From contig RAZH01000003.1 in NCBI GenBank assembly GCA_003612585.1, positions 164,968 to 228,967 of the forward strand: DNA of 64,000 bases. Direction: 5' to 3'. Under the pieces are notes generated by a model. The model was not told the DNA's origin, did no database searches, and saw only the letters and a program-made list of their open reading frames with translations. A program made the translations under genes and the position numbers. The DNA comes from a bacterium 1XD42-54 (GTDB lineage: Bacteria; Bacillota; Clostridia; Lachnospirales; Lachnospiraceae). Positions 30,143 to 38,689 of the stretch are shown here, in pieces (position 1 is the first letter of the stretch; the number at the start of each line of letters is the position of its first letter).

Positions 30143-31835
30143 TTTCCCGCCTCCTGTTCTGCTTTTTCCTTTTACTGCTTTTCTCTCTTATCGCTTTTCT
30201 TTCTTCTATCTTTCCATTTCTTATTTCGTATATTTTATCGCAGTTTTCCACGTATTTCAATTGATGGGTAATCAGAATTACCAGTTTGTCTCCCAGCAGT
30301 TCCAAACCCTCTGTGAAAAACCATTCCTCTGATTCATGATCAAAATTTGACGTACATTCATCAAAAATCAGCACAGGCGCCAGATGAAGCATTGCCCGTA
30401 GAAAGGCAAGCTTCTGTTTTTCTCCGCCGGACACGTTTGTCCCGCTCACACCGATCACAGTATCAAGCCCCTGCGGAAAATGTGCCAGCAGCTCTTCCAT
30501 TCCGGTCTCGCGAAATACGGCCTTCAGCTCCTCGTCTGTGTATCTGCCCTCATAATCCAGATTCTCCCGGACTGTCTCCTGAAAAAGATAAGGAAACTGA
30601 GACACCACAGAAAACAAAGCTCGGTACTCCTCAAGGTTAATCGCTCTGCTGTTTTTTCCATTTACCAGAACTTCGCCGCTGTCAGGCTCGTAAAAGCGAA
30701 GCAAAAGCTGAATCAGTGTGCTTTTTCCGCTTCCATTGTCTCCCACAACCGCAACCCGCTGTCCGCGGCGCAGCTGCATGGACGCATTTCTGATAACCGG
30801 CTTTTTTCCATATCCAAAACAAACCCTCTGTAATTCCAGGGTACGAAATTCCTGTTCCAGCTTACTGCCCCAAATCTGCTCTGTATCAAGATTCCAGAAT
30901 TCGTTCAGTCTTTTAAAAGAAGGGCGTATCTGCGCAACAATCATTTTTATATTCATCAGCATCGAAATCGGTCCTGTCACATTTCCGCTGTAAGAAATAA
31001 ATGCCAGTACACTTCCCATACTCATAGAACCGTTACAGACAAAATATCCGCCCAGAAGATAATAAATTCCCGTCATAATCCCCTGTATTCCAGCCTCCGC
31101 AGAAGAATGAAAAATATCCAGCATATTTATTTTCTGCTGCCCGCACAAAAGCTTTTCTTTCCGGCATGAAAACTGTTTTTCCTCTTTCTGATACCGGTTC
31201 TGAAGCTTTATTTCACGTATCCCGCTGATCCGGTCCGATATCCACGCATGAAAGCTCTGGTTCTCCTGAATATAGTTTTGAAACTGCTCCTCCTTCTTTT
31301 TACTCAAAATATGTAAAAATACAAATTTCACAGGAACACATACCAAAATACAAAGCGCCATTTTCCAGTTAATAAAAAACAGCCCAATCAGTCCGCTGAC
31401 GATACGGAGCGAATACGTAAACAGATACAGAACACCTTTATCAAGAAGTACGCCCGCACTTTCAATATCCGTATTTAACTGATGAATCAGCTCCGTACTG
31501 TTTTGTTTTGTAAACTGGCCTATTTTCAGACGAAGCACCTTTTGAAACGCCTGGACATGCAGCGTATGGAGCACATCATTGCGTACCCTTAAAAGCAACC
31601 AGTCCTGAAGCGCTTCCAGCCCCTGGACTGCCAGAATCAAAATAATCAACAGGCACGCATAGCCTACAACCCGTCCATATTCTCTTTGAAGCAGCCCTTC
31701 ATCCGTCAGCTTCTGCAAAATAAGCGGATGAAAAAAGCTTTCTGCCATACACAGAAGACAGGCGCCCGCGATCAGGACAAGGGCCGCCGTATGTTTCTTC
31801 ATGATCTGTAAAATCTGTATTATTACACTCTTCAT
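30126..31835 (-). CDS. ABC exporter (fused TMD-NBD), no C39 peptidase domain
   Basis: TM half followed by VAVVGDNGSGKSTLIQLLLRFY, VSGGEKQKLAFLRAMLHLAPVLIFDECTSNFD. Confidence 0.9.
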   Translation of the reverse strand: MKSVIIQILQIMKKHTAALVLIAGACLLCMAESFFHPLILQKLTDEGLLQREYGRVVGYACLLIILILAVQGLEALQDWLLLRVRNDVLHTLHVQAFQKVLRLKIGQFTKQNSTELIHQLNTDIESAGVLLDKGVLYLFTYSLRIVSGLIGLFFINWKMALCILVCVPVKFVFLHILSKKKEEQFQNYIQENQSFHAWISDRISGIREIKLQNRYQKEEKQFSCRKEKLLCGQQKINMLDIFHSSAEAGIQGIMTGIYYLLGGYFVCNGSMSMGSVLAFISYSGNVTGPISMLMNIKMIVAQIRPSFKRLNEFWNLDTEQIWGSKLEQEFRTLELQRVCFGYGKKPVIRNASMQLRRGQRVAVVGDNGSGKSTLIQLLLRFYEPDSGEVLVNGKNSRAINLEEYRALFSVVSQFPYLFQETVRENLDYEGRYTDEELKAVFRETGMEELLAHFPQGLDTVIGVSGTNVSGGEKQKLAFLRAMLHLAPVLIFDECTSNFDHESEEWFFTEGLELLGDKLVILITHQLKYVENCDKIYEIRNGKIEERKAIREKSSKRKKQNRRRENAADC

Positions 31836-32923
31836 AAATCTTCTCCGCCCAGCATCCGGATCAATGTCCTGCAGATATCCGTTTCCACTGCGGAAGATGC
31901 ACGCAGCGTGCAGGCCAGTCTTCCTTCTGCATAAAAATCTATTTTTTCCCTTCTGCAGTAAACTTCTGCATCGTAAAAAAAGTGTTCTTTTTCCATTTCC
32001 TCCTTCTCATAGACAGAGAGCAGCAACGAAACATCAAGATAGCGGTCCATTTTGTTCAGCAATTCTTCGCGTGAACCACTATAATGGTTTCTCCCAAATA
32101 TCTGAAATCCTTTTCCAAAATCCTCTTCCACGAGAGCGGCGGCCTCAAGGCTGAATTTTTCTGCGAATATGCGGACTAGCTTTTCTGTTTCAAAAATCTC
32201 TTCCCGGTTCACAACAGCAACCATCGGGCTTTCAAGAGGTTTGCCCCAGCCTTTTCTTGCAAAGTCCGCAAAAGAAAGCTCAGACTCAGGCGCCCATTCG
32301 TCTGCCTGTCCGTTTTCCTTTTTCCTGAGCCGCCGGATCAGATTTCCGGCTGCCACAGGCACCGCGTAACTATTTCCTTTCCAAATACCCTTTTTATTAG
32401 GTCCGACTTCCGTGTTTGCCACGTATATTTTCTGTAAAATCTCGTGATACACAGCCCTGCATTCTCCTGGTTTCAGCAAATGATTCCAGTCCATTGCCGT
32501 GCAGATTACATTCGGATAGGCGCCCGGAAGCGTCATCTTTCCGTCATTGCTCAGAGACGCCACGACAGTGATTTCTTTTTCCTGTATCTGCTCCATGACC
32601 GGATCCAAGATTTCTGCATCGGAAAGCCGCACCGTTCCAAGACTCAGGCAGATCAGATCCGCCTCCTCTTCTATACAGCATTCCAGTGCTTTCCGCAAAT
32701 CTCTGACAGATAACGGCGACTCCCAGCTTTTTGCGATACGTACATCGAGAATATCATACCCGTCCGCACATTGTTCCAGAAGTCTCGCACAGTCTGTTCC
32801 ATGCCCGCCTGTCGGCATTTCAGACCCGCCGGTTTTCGCATCCGGAAAAATTATCTTTTGAACCCTCTGTGGGTGCAGAAGCGCCCGTCTGTCAATCCCT
32901 TCGTCTACGATAGCCACTCTCAT
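31832..32923 (-). CDS. Subtilisin-like (S8) serine peptidase, no signal peptide
   Basis: VAIVDEGID (Asp), GGHGTDCARLL (His), VVASLSNDG (Asn), GNSYAVPVAAG (Ser) in correct order. Confidence 0.82.
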   Translation of the reverse strand: MRVAIVDEGIDRRALLHPQRVQKIIFPDAKTGGSEMPTGGHGTDCARLLEQCADGYDILDVRIAKSWESPLSVRDLRKALECCIEEEADLICLSLGTVRLSDAEILDPVMEQIQEKEITVVASLSNDGKMTLPGAYPNVICTAMDWNHLLKPGECRAVYHEILQKIYVANTEVGPNKKGIWKGNSYAVPVAAGNLIRRLRKKENGQADEWAPESELSFADFARKGWGKPLESPMVAVVNREEIFETEKLVRIFAEKFSLEAAALVEEDFGKGFQIFGRNHYSGSREELLNKMDRYLDVSLLLSVYEKEEMEKEHFFYDAEVYCRREKIDFYAEGRLACTLRASSAVETDICRTLIRMLGGEDL

Positions 32924-32941
32924 GTTCTTTTACCCTCCATA

Positions 32942-34450
32942 CTATTCTATCATAGACAGTACTCTGATTGGTTCCAGCTTCAGCGTTTTCTTTATCGCTT
33001 CGTTAACACTATAATAAACGATCAGAAGCATCATAGCAAATACAAGTAAAGCAGTCTTCACCTCCACCCTGGTTGTCAGCTCCTTCGGCGGTTCTACTCC
33101 TGTCCTCTGATTTCTCGACATCTCCGCCACCTTGCTGTTTTCTCCACGAGCAATCGCCGCTTCTATTTCTTTTTCTGTATAAACCTTCTGCTCTCCTCCC
33201 TTGTTTACTGCTCCATATATTTGGTTTCCAATCCCTGGCGTGACTGCCAGGCTCACGATAAGAGCAAAGAAAAATGCGGTAAGTCCAAGCGCCAGATGCT
33301 CCCCTAAAAACTGCTTTCTGATCTCTTTTCCCGTGATTCCAAGAGACATCAGAATACCAGCCTCCCGCTTGCGCCTTTTCATCGAATGCAGGATTACCAG
33401 CATCAGAAGCAAAACGCCCGATGTCACTATAACTACAAGACAGACCGCCATAATTATTTTTAGTGTCCGCAAAGGCTTTACTGCCTGACTGTACAGACCA
33501 TCATCCTTCACGAGTTCATAATACTTCCAGTCTATCCAGTCAAGTTGTCTTACCTGCTCCATGACCTCGTCAAGTTCTGCCGGATTTTCCACAAAAAACT
33601 GGCTTGCACTCAGATAATATGGACGCCCAATTATCTCATCCAGCGCACGCCCGGCTTCATTGTCTGTAATCACCCAGTTTTCCAGAATGTCTATTTCTTC
33701 TGTATATTGAGTGACCGTCTGCTGGTAAGTCAATTCAAAAAATCCTACAATCTCCGTCTCTACTGACCCCAGTGATTCAATCGGATATTTCGCACGTACG
33801 TTCAAAGAATGAAGGTCAATTTTCAGCGTATCGCCCAGTTTTAAATGATTTCTTTTGGCAAAGTTTTCTGAAATAATGCATTTAAATGCATCGTCCGGCG
33901 TAATATGGCGGCCTTGGGTGAGCCGGAATGCACCGTTATAAAACTGGTCAAAATGACAGCTGTTCCTGGTATGATAAGTATACGTTATATACATCATATT
34001 TTTAGTCTCTTCTGGATCATAGGGCAAATGATGCTCATGCGTTGTAAAATAATTGTAACTCCATGCGTGATAGCCCGGAACCAGCTCATACTCATACAGC
34101 ATCACATCAGCTCTGCTCCCTGCCTCATAATCTGTAATCCCTTCCACTTCTTCTGTGATTCTGCGCACCATCGCTTCATCCACATTTGGACCAATATAAG
34201 TCCGTACAGGACTATCCATCCCTTCAATCGCACGGTCTTCCCACTGGTTCATATCATTTTTATCGGGCGTAAGTCCAATGCTGAAGCTTGTGCCGTACGT
34301 CCTTTCAATTGCTGAGATCGTATCCCTGGATGTATTGTAAATTGATACAGATACCAGCATAAAAAAAAGAAGAAAAAACAGTATTCCCAGTAAAAACATA
34401 TTGCTCTTTTTCCGGAATAACGATAATAATATTCGTTTTTTTTCTTTCAT
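32942..34450 (-). CDS. FtsX-like ABC transporter permease
   Basis: N-terminal TM, large extracytoplasmic domain, SMKRRKREAGILMSLGITGKEIRKQFLGEHLALGLTAFFFALIVSLAVTPGIG. Confidence 0.88.
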   Translation of the reverse strand: MKEKKRILLSLFRKKSNMFLLGILFFLLFFMLVSVSIYNTSRDTISAIERTYGTSFSIGLTPDKNDMNQWEDRAIEGMDSPVRTYIGPNVDEAMVRRITEEVEGITDYEAGSRADVMLYEYELVPGYHAWSYNYFTTHEHHLPYDPEETKNMMYITYTYHTRNSCHFDQFYNGAFRLTQGRHITPDDAFKCIISENFAKRNHLKLGDTLKIDLHSLNVRAKYPIESLGSVETEIVGFFELTYQQTVTQYTEEIDILENWVITDNEAGRALDEIIGRPYYLSASQFFVENPAELDEVMEQVRQLDWIDWKYYELVKDDGLYSQAVKPLRTLKIIMAVCLVVIVTSGVLLLMLVILHSMKRRKREAGILMSLGITGKEIRKQFLGEHLALGLTAFFFALIVSLAVTPGIGNQIYGAVNKGGEQKVYTEKEIEAAIARGENSKVAEMSRNQRTGVEPPKELTTRVEVKTALLVFAMMLLIVYYSVNEAIKKTLKLEPIRVLSMIE

Positions 34451-34511
34451 AATTTATTGAAAAATACAACAGCGGCGACTTTTATTTATTCTTTACTGTA
34501 AATTTACATCA

Positions 34512-34694
34512 TCACTCGTAATTTGATACCTTAACATTTTTTCTTGAATCATTTACCAACTTCAAATATGCAGTATAATTCTCCGTATGTGCATCCCAAC
34601 ACGCACAGCTCACGCCCTCACACGGACACCAGCAAACAGACATTGCTAAAACACTATTACTTTTTCTTTCGTAGTTCTTTTTCAGTTTTCTCAT
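34512..34694 (-). CDS. Cys-rich putative RiPP precursor peptide
   Basis: MRKLKKNYERKSNSVLAMSVCWCPCEGVSCACWDAHTENYTAYLKLVNDSRKNVKVSNYE; RBS GGAGGTAACAGG-ATG; directly in the radical SAM operon. Confidence 0.8.
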   Translation of the reverse strand: MRKLKKNYERKSNSVLAMSVCWCPCEGVSCACWDAHTENYTAYLKLVNDSRKNVKVSNYE

Positions 34695-34756
34695 CCTGTT
34701 ACCTCCAATCGCAATAATATTTCTTTGCCCTGTTACACGCCGCCGCTATTGTACTT

Positions 34757-35026
34757 TTACCCCTCCTCTCTGATTTTTTCTGCGATACCCTTGACTGTAA
34801 AAAATTCAAAGGTTTCTATTGCAATCATTTCTGCCAAATTAACCTGGAATCTTCTTTCGATCTCCTGTATCACATATAACCAGTCTACCACAGGAATTCC
34901 CAACGTATCATCCAAAAGATTGAGTTCTCTGTCATTTACATGAATCCCTGTATAGTTTTCTACAATGCTCTGCACTGTTTCTTCAATTTCCTCTATATTT
35001 ATCCTATTTTTATCTTCCATATTCAC
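34757..35026 (-). CDS. Acyl-carrier-protein-related protein of a peptide maturation system
   Basis: NRINIEEIEETVQSIVENYTGIHV...IPVVDWLYVIQEIERRFQVNLAEMIAIETFEFFTVKGIAEKI has ACP-like helical pattern; 11 nt from the radical SAM gene. Confidence 0.78.
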   Translation of the reverse strand: MNMEDKNRINIEEIEETVQSIVENYTGIHVNDRELNLLDDTLGIPVVDWLYVIQEIERRFQVNLAEMIAIETFEFFTVKGIAEKIREEG

Positions 35027-35037
35027 GCCTCTTTCTT

Positions 35038-37203
35038 TTAAACGACCTCTGTATTTTCTTCTAATCTTTCCAAAAGCTTATCCATTTCCTTTTCAAAATC
35101 CTGGCTGTCCTCCCAAAGACAGACCAGTTGCGCCTGCTTCTCTGTATTTTTCAGGACAACGGAATCTTCATCAAAACACAGATAATCCGCTTTCCTTGTC
35201 TCCGGATCCAGTTTCATGTAATGCGGGCTGACACAGAAAAAATCCACCGGGAACTGATATTTGCCCATACAGCTTTCTTTCATATAGGCAAGATATGCAT
35301 CCCTTCGCTCTGCATCCATTTTGCACACGTTATAATACAGGTTGAAAATCGCAGCATCCACATCCAAAGCACGGGAAACTACTGCCAAAAGTTCTCCAAA
35401 ATGAAAATGCTCCTTTTCGCTTACCGGGAACATTCCCCCCGGAATCTCCACTACTACAATATCCGGATTTTCTCTGTCGCAAAGCTCTTTCACATACTTA
35501 TTTAGATTCAGAACTTTCTTTTCAAAGCCTTCTGCTTGGTCCAGGAAAAAGTCCGGAAGCTTCCTGTTACCTGCATTGCATACCGCCGGGTCAACGCCAA
35601 TGCCCAAGACCTGATATCCCTTTGTCCGGATAAATTCGCAGGCTCTGGCAAATGTCGCCGCTTTTGAACACTGTTCCCCCTGGCCAAGCACCACAAGAAC
35701 GGGAATCTCTAATTTTTCCATGCCATAATGCGGAAGTTCTTCTGCCTGAAATGGCTGTTCAGGCTCCGGCACAGCCCTCTTCTCTTCTTTCCTGTCCTTG
35801 TTTTCCTTCTGGCACTCATTAATCACACAATATTCATACAATTCATTGACAAATGTCTGTCTGCTCTTTTGACAGATTTCTAATTTTTTCTCTGCCGTTA
35901 CAAAGCTCTCTTTGTCCCCGCCTTCAATTCTCGCAACACATATTTCACAATTCTGCAGGGCAGGGCAGTTGATGCACTGTTTTTCCGTTAAACGCCCAAG
36001 GTTCAAAATCGGCTCCATTTTAGGAATACACAGTCCCTCATCCACATTTCCAATCGAAAAAGCGGATTCATTTTCTACTACCTTTTCACATGGATAAAAT
36101 GTCCCGTCAACAGACACAAAAATTTTTCGCATTCCCGGTATGCACGGCCCTCCATGATGTACAGACTTTCTCATATACCTTCCTTTTTTGAGTCCATCGA
36201 AAAATTTCTGTTTCATTACACAGGTAGTTCTGAACATCTGGTCTACCTGTTTCTCTTCCAGCATGCCTGCAAGGTACATCAAGGCTTTGAGATACATGTA
36301 TTTTCTGTTTAACCGGAAAGCGTTTTGATAATGAACCCATTCCTGATTTTTCAGATTTGTCTCTTCTACTTCATGATACTGTACCGCATGCTTCGGAATC
36401 AGCTCTGTGTGATCAAAAAATTCTGTTATCTTTTTCAAATCCACTTTGGGATTTAAGGTAATCATAAAGCCGAGATTTTTCCAGAATTCATAATCCTGCT
36501 CTTTTATAACAGCAATATTTTTCATAATCGTATCAAAAGAGCCTTTTCCTGTCCGGAATTTTCTGTTTTGGTCATGCTCTTCTTTCGGGCCGTCCAGACT
36601 TATATGAACAGTAAACTGATTTTCCGAAAGGAATTTCACCACCGACGGAGTCAGAAGCGTCCCGTTTGTTGTCATTGTAAAGGTATATTTTCTTTCACCC
36701 ATGCACTTTTTTATGTAAGAAACGCATTCCCGTATCAGTCCGATTTCCAGAAGAGGTTCCCCGCCATAAAAGGAAAAACACATCTCCCCGATCTCGCTGG
36801 AATGGCTAATAGCATAATCAATCGCCTTTTTGGCTGTCTCAAAAGTCATTTTCTTATCACAGTGTTCTCTTGTGAAATAGTTTCCGGAATATGCGCAGTA
36901 TGCACACCGGAGGTTACACTGCTGAGTCACCTGCAAAACAACCTGCCGTACCCTGCACTTTGCATAATGCTCCAGAAAATCTGTATCCGGGTGGCGGATC
37001 TCCTCCACAACATTCTCCTCCAGGATTCCCATATCACAAAATCTCTGCAACGCAGGGCAATGCTCCTGATCTGTTTTCCCCTGCTCATAAGCACGAAACT
37101 CTTCGAAGCTCTCTCTGTCAACAGGAATGACAGTATGTGTATTCCTGTCATAAATATAAGTTCCTCCGCATGTTTCTATTGTTTTTATAATGACCTTTTT
37201 CAT
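35038..37203 (-). CDS. Radical SAM/SPASM peptide maturase fused to a second C-terminal peptide-maturation domain
   Basis: CNLRCAYC; FYGGEPLLE; SPASM-like Cys cluster CxxCPALQNCEIC; C-terminal about 240 aa starts PVLVVLGQGEQCSKAATFARACEFIRTKGYQVLGIGVDP; RBS GGAGGAGG before MKKVIIKTIETCGG. Confidence 0.88.
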   Translation of the reverse strand: MKKVIIKTIETCGGTYIYDRNTHTVIPVDRESFEEFRAYEQGKTDQEHCPALQRFCDMGILEENVVEEIRHPDTDFLEHYAKCRVRQVVLQVTQQCNLRCAYCAYSGNYFTREHCDKKMTFETAKKAIDYAISHSSEIGEMCFSFYGGEPLLEIGLIRECVSYIKKCMGERKYTFTMTTNGTLLTPSVVKFLSENQFTVHISLDGPKEEHDQNRKFRTGKGSFDTIMKNIAVIKEQDYEFWKNLGFMITLNPKVDLKKITEFFDHTELIPKHAVQYHEVEETNLKNQEWVHYQNAFRLNRKYMYLKALMYLAGMLEEKQVDQMFRTTCVMKQKFFDGLKKGRYMRKSVHHGGPCIPGMRKIFVSVDGTFYPCEKVVENESAFSIGNVDEGLCIPKMEPILNLGRLTEKQCINCPALQNCEICVARIEGGDKESFVTAEKKLEICQKSRQTFVNELYEYCVINECQKENKDRKEEKRAVPEPEQPFQAEELPHYGMEKLEIPVLVVLGQGEQCSKAATFARACEFIRTKGYQVLGIGVDPAVCNAGNRKLPDFFLDQAEGFEKKVLNLNKYVKELCDRENPDIVVVEIPGGMFPVSEKEHFHFGELLAVVSRALDVDAAIFNLYYNVCKMDAERRDAYLAYMKESCMGKYQFPVDFFCVSPHYMKLDPETRKADYLCFDEDSVVLKNTEKQAQLVCLWEDSQDFEKEMDKLLERLEENTEVV

Positions 37204-37306
37204 GTGTTCCTCCTCCAAAAAGTAATTTGCTGTCCCAGAGTTTCATCCTTACATTTTATCTGATTCAAACCATGTTTATTAATGATATTTTTTATTATTA
37301 GCTTAT

Positions 37307-37335
37307 ATTTTAACATCGTCTCAAATTGAAGTCAA
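37307..37335 (-). promoter_or_regulatory. Sigma-A-type promoter of the radical SAM operon
   Basis: Minus strand TTGACT-17 nt-TAAAAT about 100 nt upstream of the maturase start. Confidence 0.65.
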
Positions 37336-37368
37336 CTTTTATATCCGTCTCTGCACAATCGAGTAGTG

Positions 37369-37651
37369 GAATGGCCAGAAGCCAGTTTCTCAAACCACAA
37401 AAAGAAAAAATACGCAAAAGCACAGATTTCGGTAAAATCTATTGACGCGAAATATAACATTAGATATAATCCAAAACAAAAAAAGTCCGGTCTCGTTTAT
37501 GATATGCCCTTGAAAGACTATTTATAAAGAATACCGCCGGAGAAAACCGGGCAAAAGGAATCTCTCTTGCCAATGATATTTGCAGAAATTATCGCCGTGA
37601 AGGATTGTTTTTTGATGAAATACTCGACAAGATGAAGAACGAAGGGCAATA
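37369..37651 (+). pseudogene. Decayed ORF fragments upstream of the Fic module
   Basis: Frame 1 EWPEASFSNHKKKKYAKAQISVKSIDAKYNIRYNPKQKKSGLVYDMPLKDYL*; then another frame KNTAGENRAKGISLANDICRNYRREGLFFDEILDKMKNEGQ*. Confidence 0.45.
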
Positions 37652-38065
37652 ATGGACGGGTTACAGCTAAAGTTATGTGATATTCAAGGCAGACTGTTTG
37701 AGTTATCTGCCGAAAAGAAGTATGACAGTGCCGCTTTTGTGAAGGCATTTATGACATCCGACACCGCAAAGGCGCTTGACTCCGATTATAACCGGATGCA
37801 GTGGGCAGGTGAAGAATATCTGCTTGAGGAAATTGTGTCTGCCGCAAGCAGTTCATTAATCTCAGGCGGAGAAATATACTCCACTGATATTCTGTACTGG
37901 ATTGGCTACCTCTACCGCTATTGGCATTATTACAGCGGAGAAGACAGCGCAAAAATATATAAACAGGCCCCCGTTGAAACAATGAAACGCAACTATATGA
38001 TATTTCACACAATGGATCCTGTTCTGGCTATCGAGGATTTAAAAGAGATTCATAATCAAACATGA
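37652..38065 (+). CDS. Small protein encoded directly upstream of Fic (candidate antitoxin/partner)
   Basis: 137-aa ORF, 15 nt from the Fic ORF; no family recognised with confidence. Confidence 0.6.
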   Translation: MDGLQLKLCDIQGRLFELSAEKKYDSAAFVKAFMTSDTAKALDSDYNRMQWAGEEYLLEEIVSAASSSLISGGEIYSTDILYWIGYLYRYWHYYSGEDSAKIYKQAPVETMKRNYMIFHTMDPVLAIEDLKEIHNQT

Positions 38066-38080
38066 GGATGGAGGTGCGAT

Positions 38081-38689
38081 ATGGCACTTGAAAATAAATT
38101 GGGGCTGACCAGTTCTGCCGATCTTGCCCGTGAGGAAGAACGGATCAGCAAGAAAAAGGCTGCGGAACTTTTTGAAAAAGGAATTCTTGATAAATTAGAA
38201 GCTGGAAAGTTTTCTGCGCTCAAGGCTATTCATAAATATCTATTCGACGAAATTTACGACTTTGCCGGAAAAATCAGAACAGTAAACATTGCAAAAGGCA
38301 GTTTCCGTTTTGCCCCGGTGGTGTACTTGGAAGCGGCACTTGAAAACATTGATAAGATGCCGCAATCAACTTTTGATGAGATTGTAGAAAAGTATGTTGA
38401 AATGAATATCGCCCACCCATTTCGGGAAGGTAACGGACGCAGCGCCCGTATTTGGCTGGATCTGATTTTCAAAACCGAGCTTCACAGGGTCGTTGACTGG
38501 AGCAAGGTAGATAAAGAAGATTATCTTCTTGCTATGGAGCGTAGCCCGATTAAGGATATTGAAATCAAACACCTGCTGAAAAACGCCCTGACGGATGACA
38601 TCAATAGCCGTGAAATCTATATGAAGGGCATCGACCATAGCTACTACTATGAGGGTTATACATCCTTTAAGACAGAGGAAACGCTTTAA
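38081..38689 (+). CDS. Fic-domain protein
   Basis: HPFREGNGRSARIW matches the Fic HPFx[DE]GNGR signature; FDEIYDFAGKIRTVNIAKG. Confidence 0.93.
   Translation: MALENKLGLTSSADLAREEERISKKKAAELFEKGILDKLEAGKFSALKAIHKYLFDEIYDFAGKIRTVNIAKGSFRFAPVVYLEAALENIDKMPQSTFDEIVEKYVEMNIAHPFREGNGRSARIWLDLIFKTELHRVVDWSKVDKEDYLLAMERSPIKDIEIKHLLKNALTDDINSREIYMKGIDHSYYYEGYTSFKTEETL

Noticed and set aside
37518-37748. 76-aa minus-strand ORF between the maturase and Fic genes
   Set aside because: Opposite to the decayed plus-strand fragments and the start of the Fic partner gene; no RBS or motif
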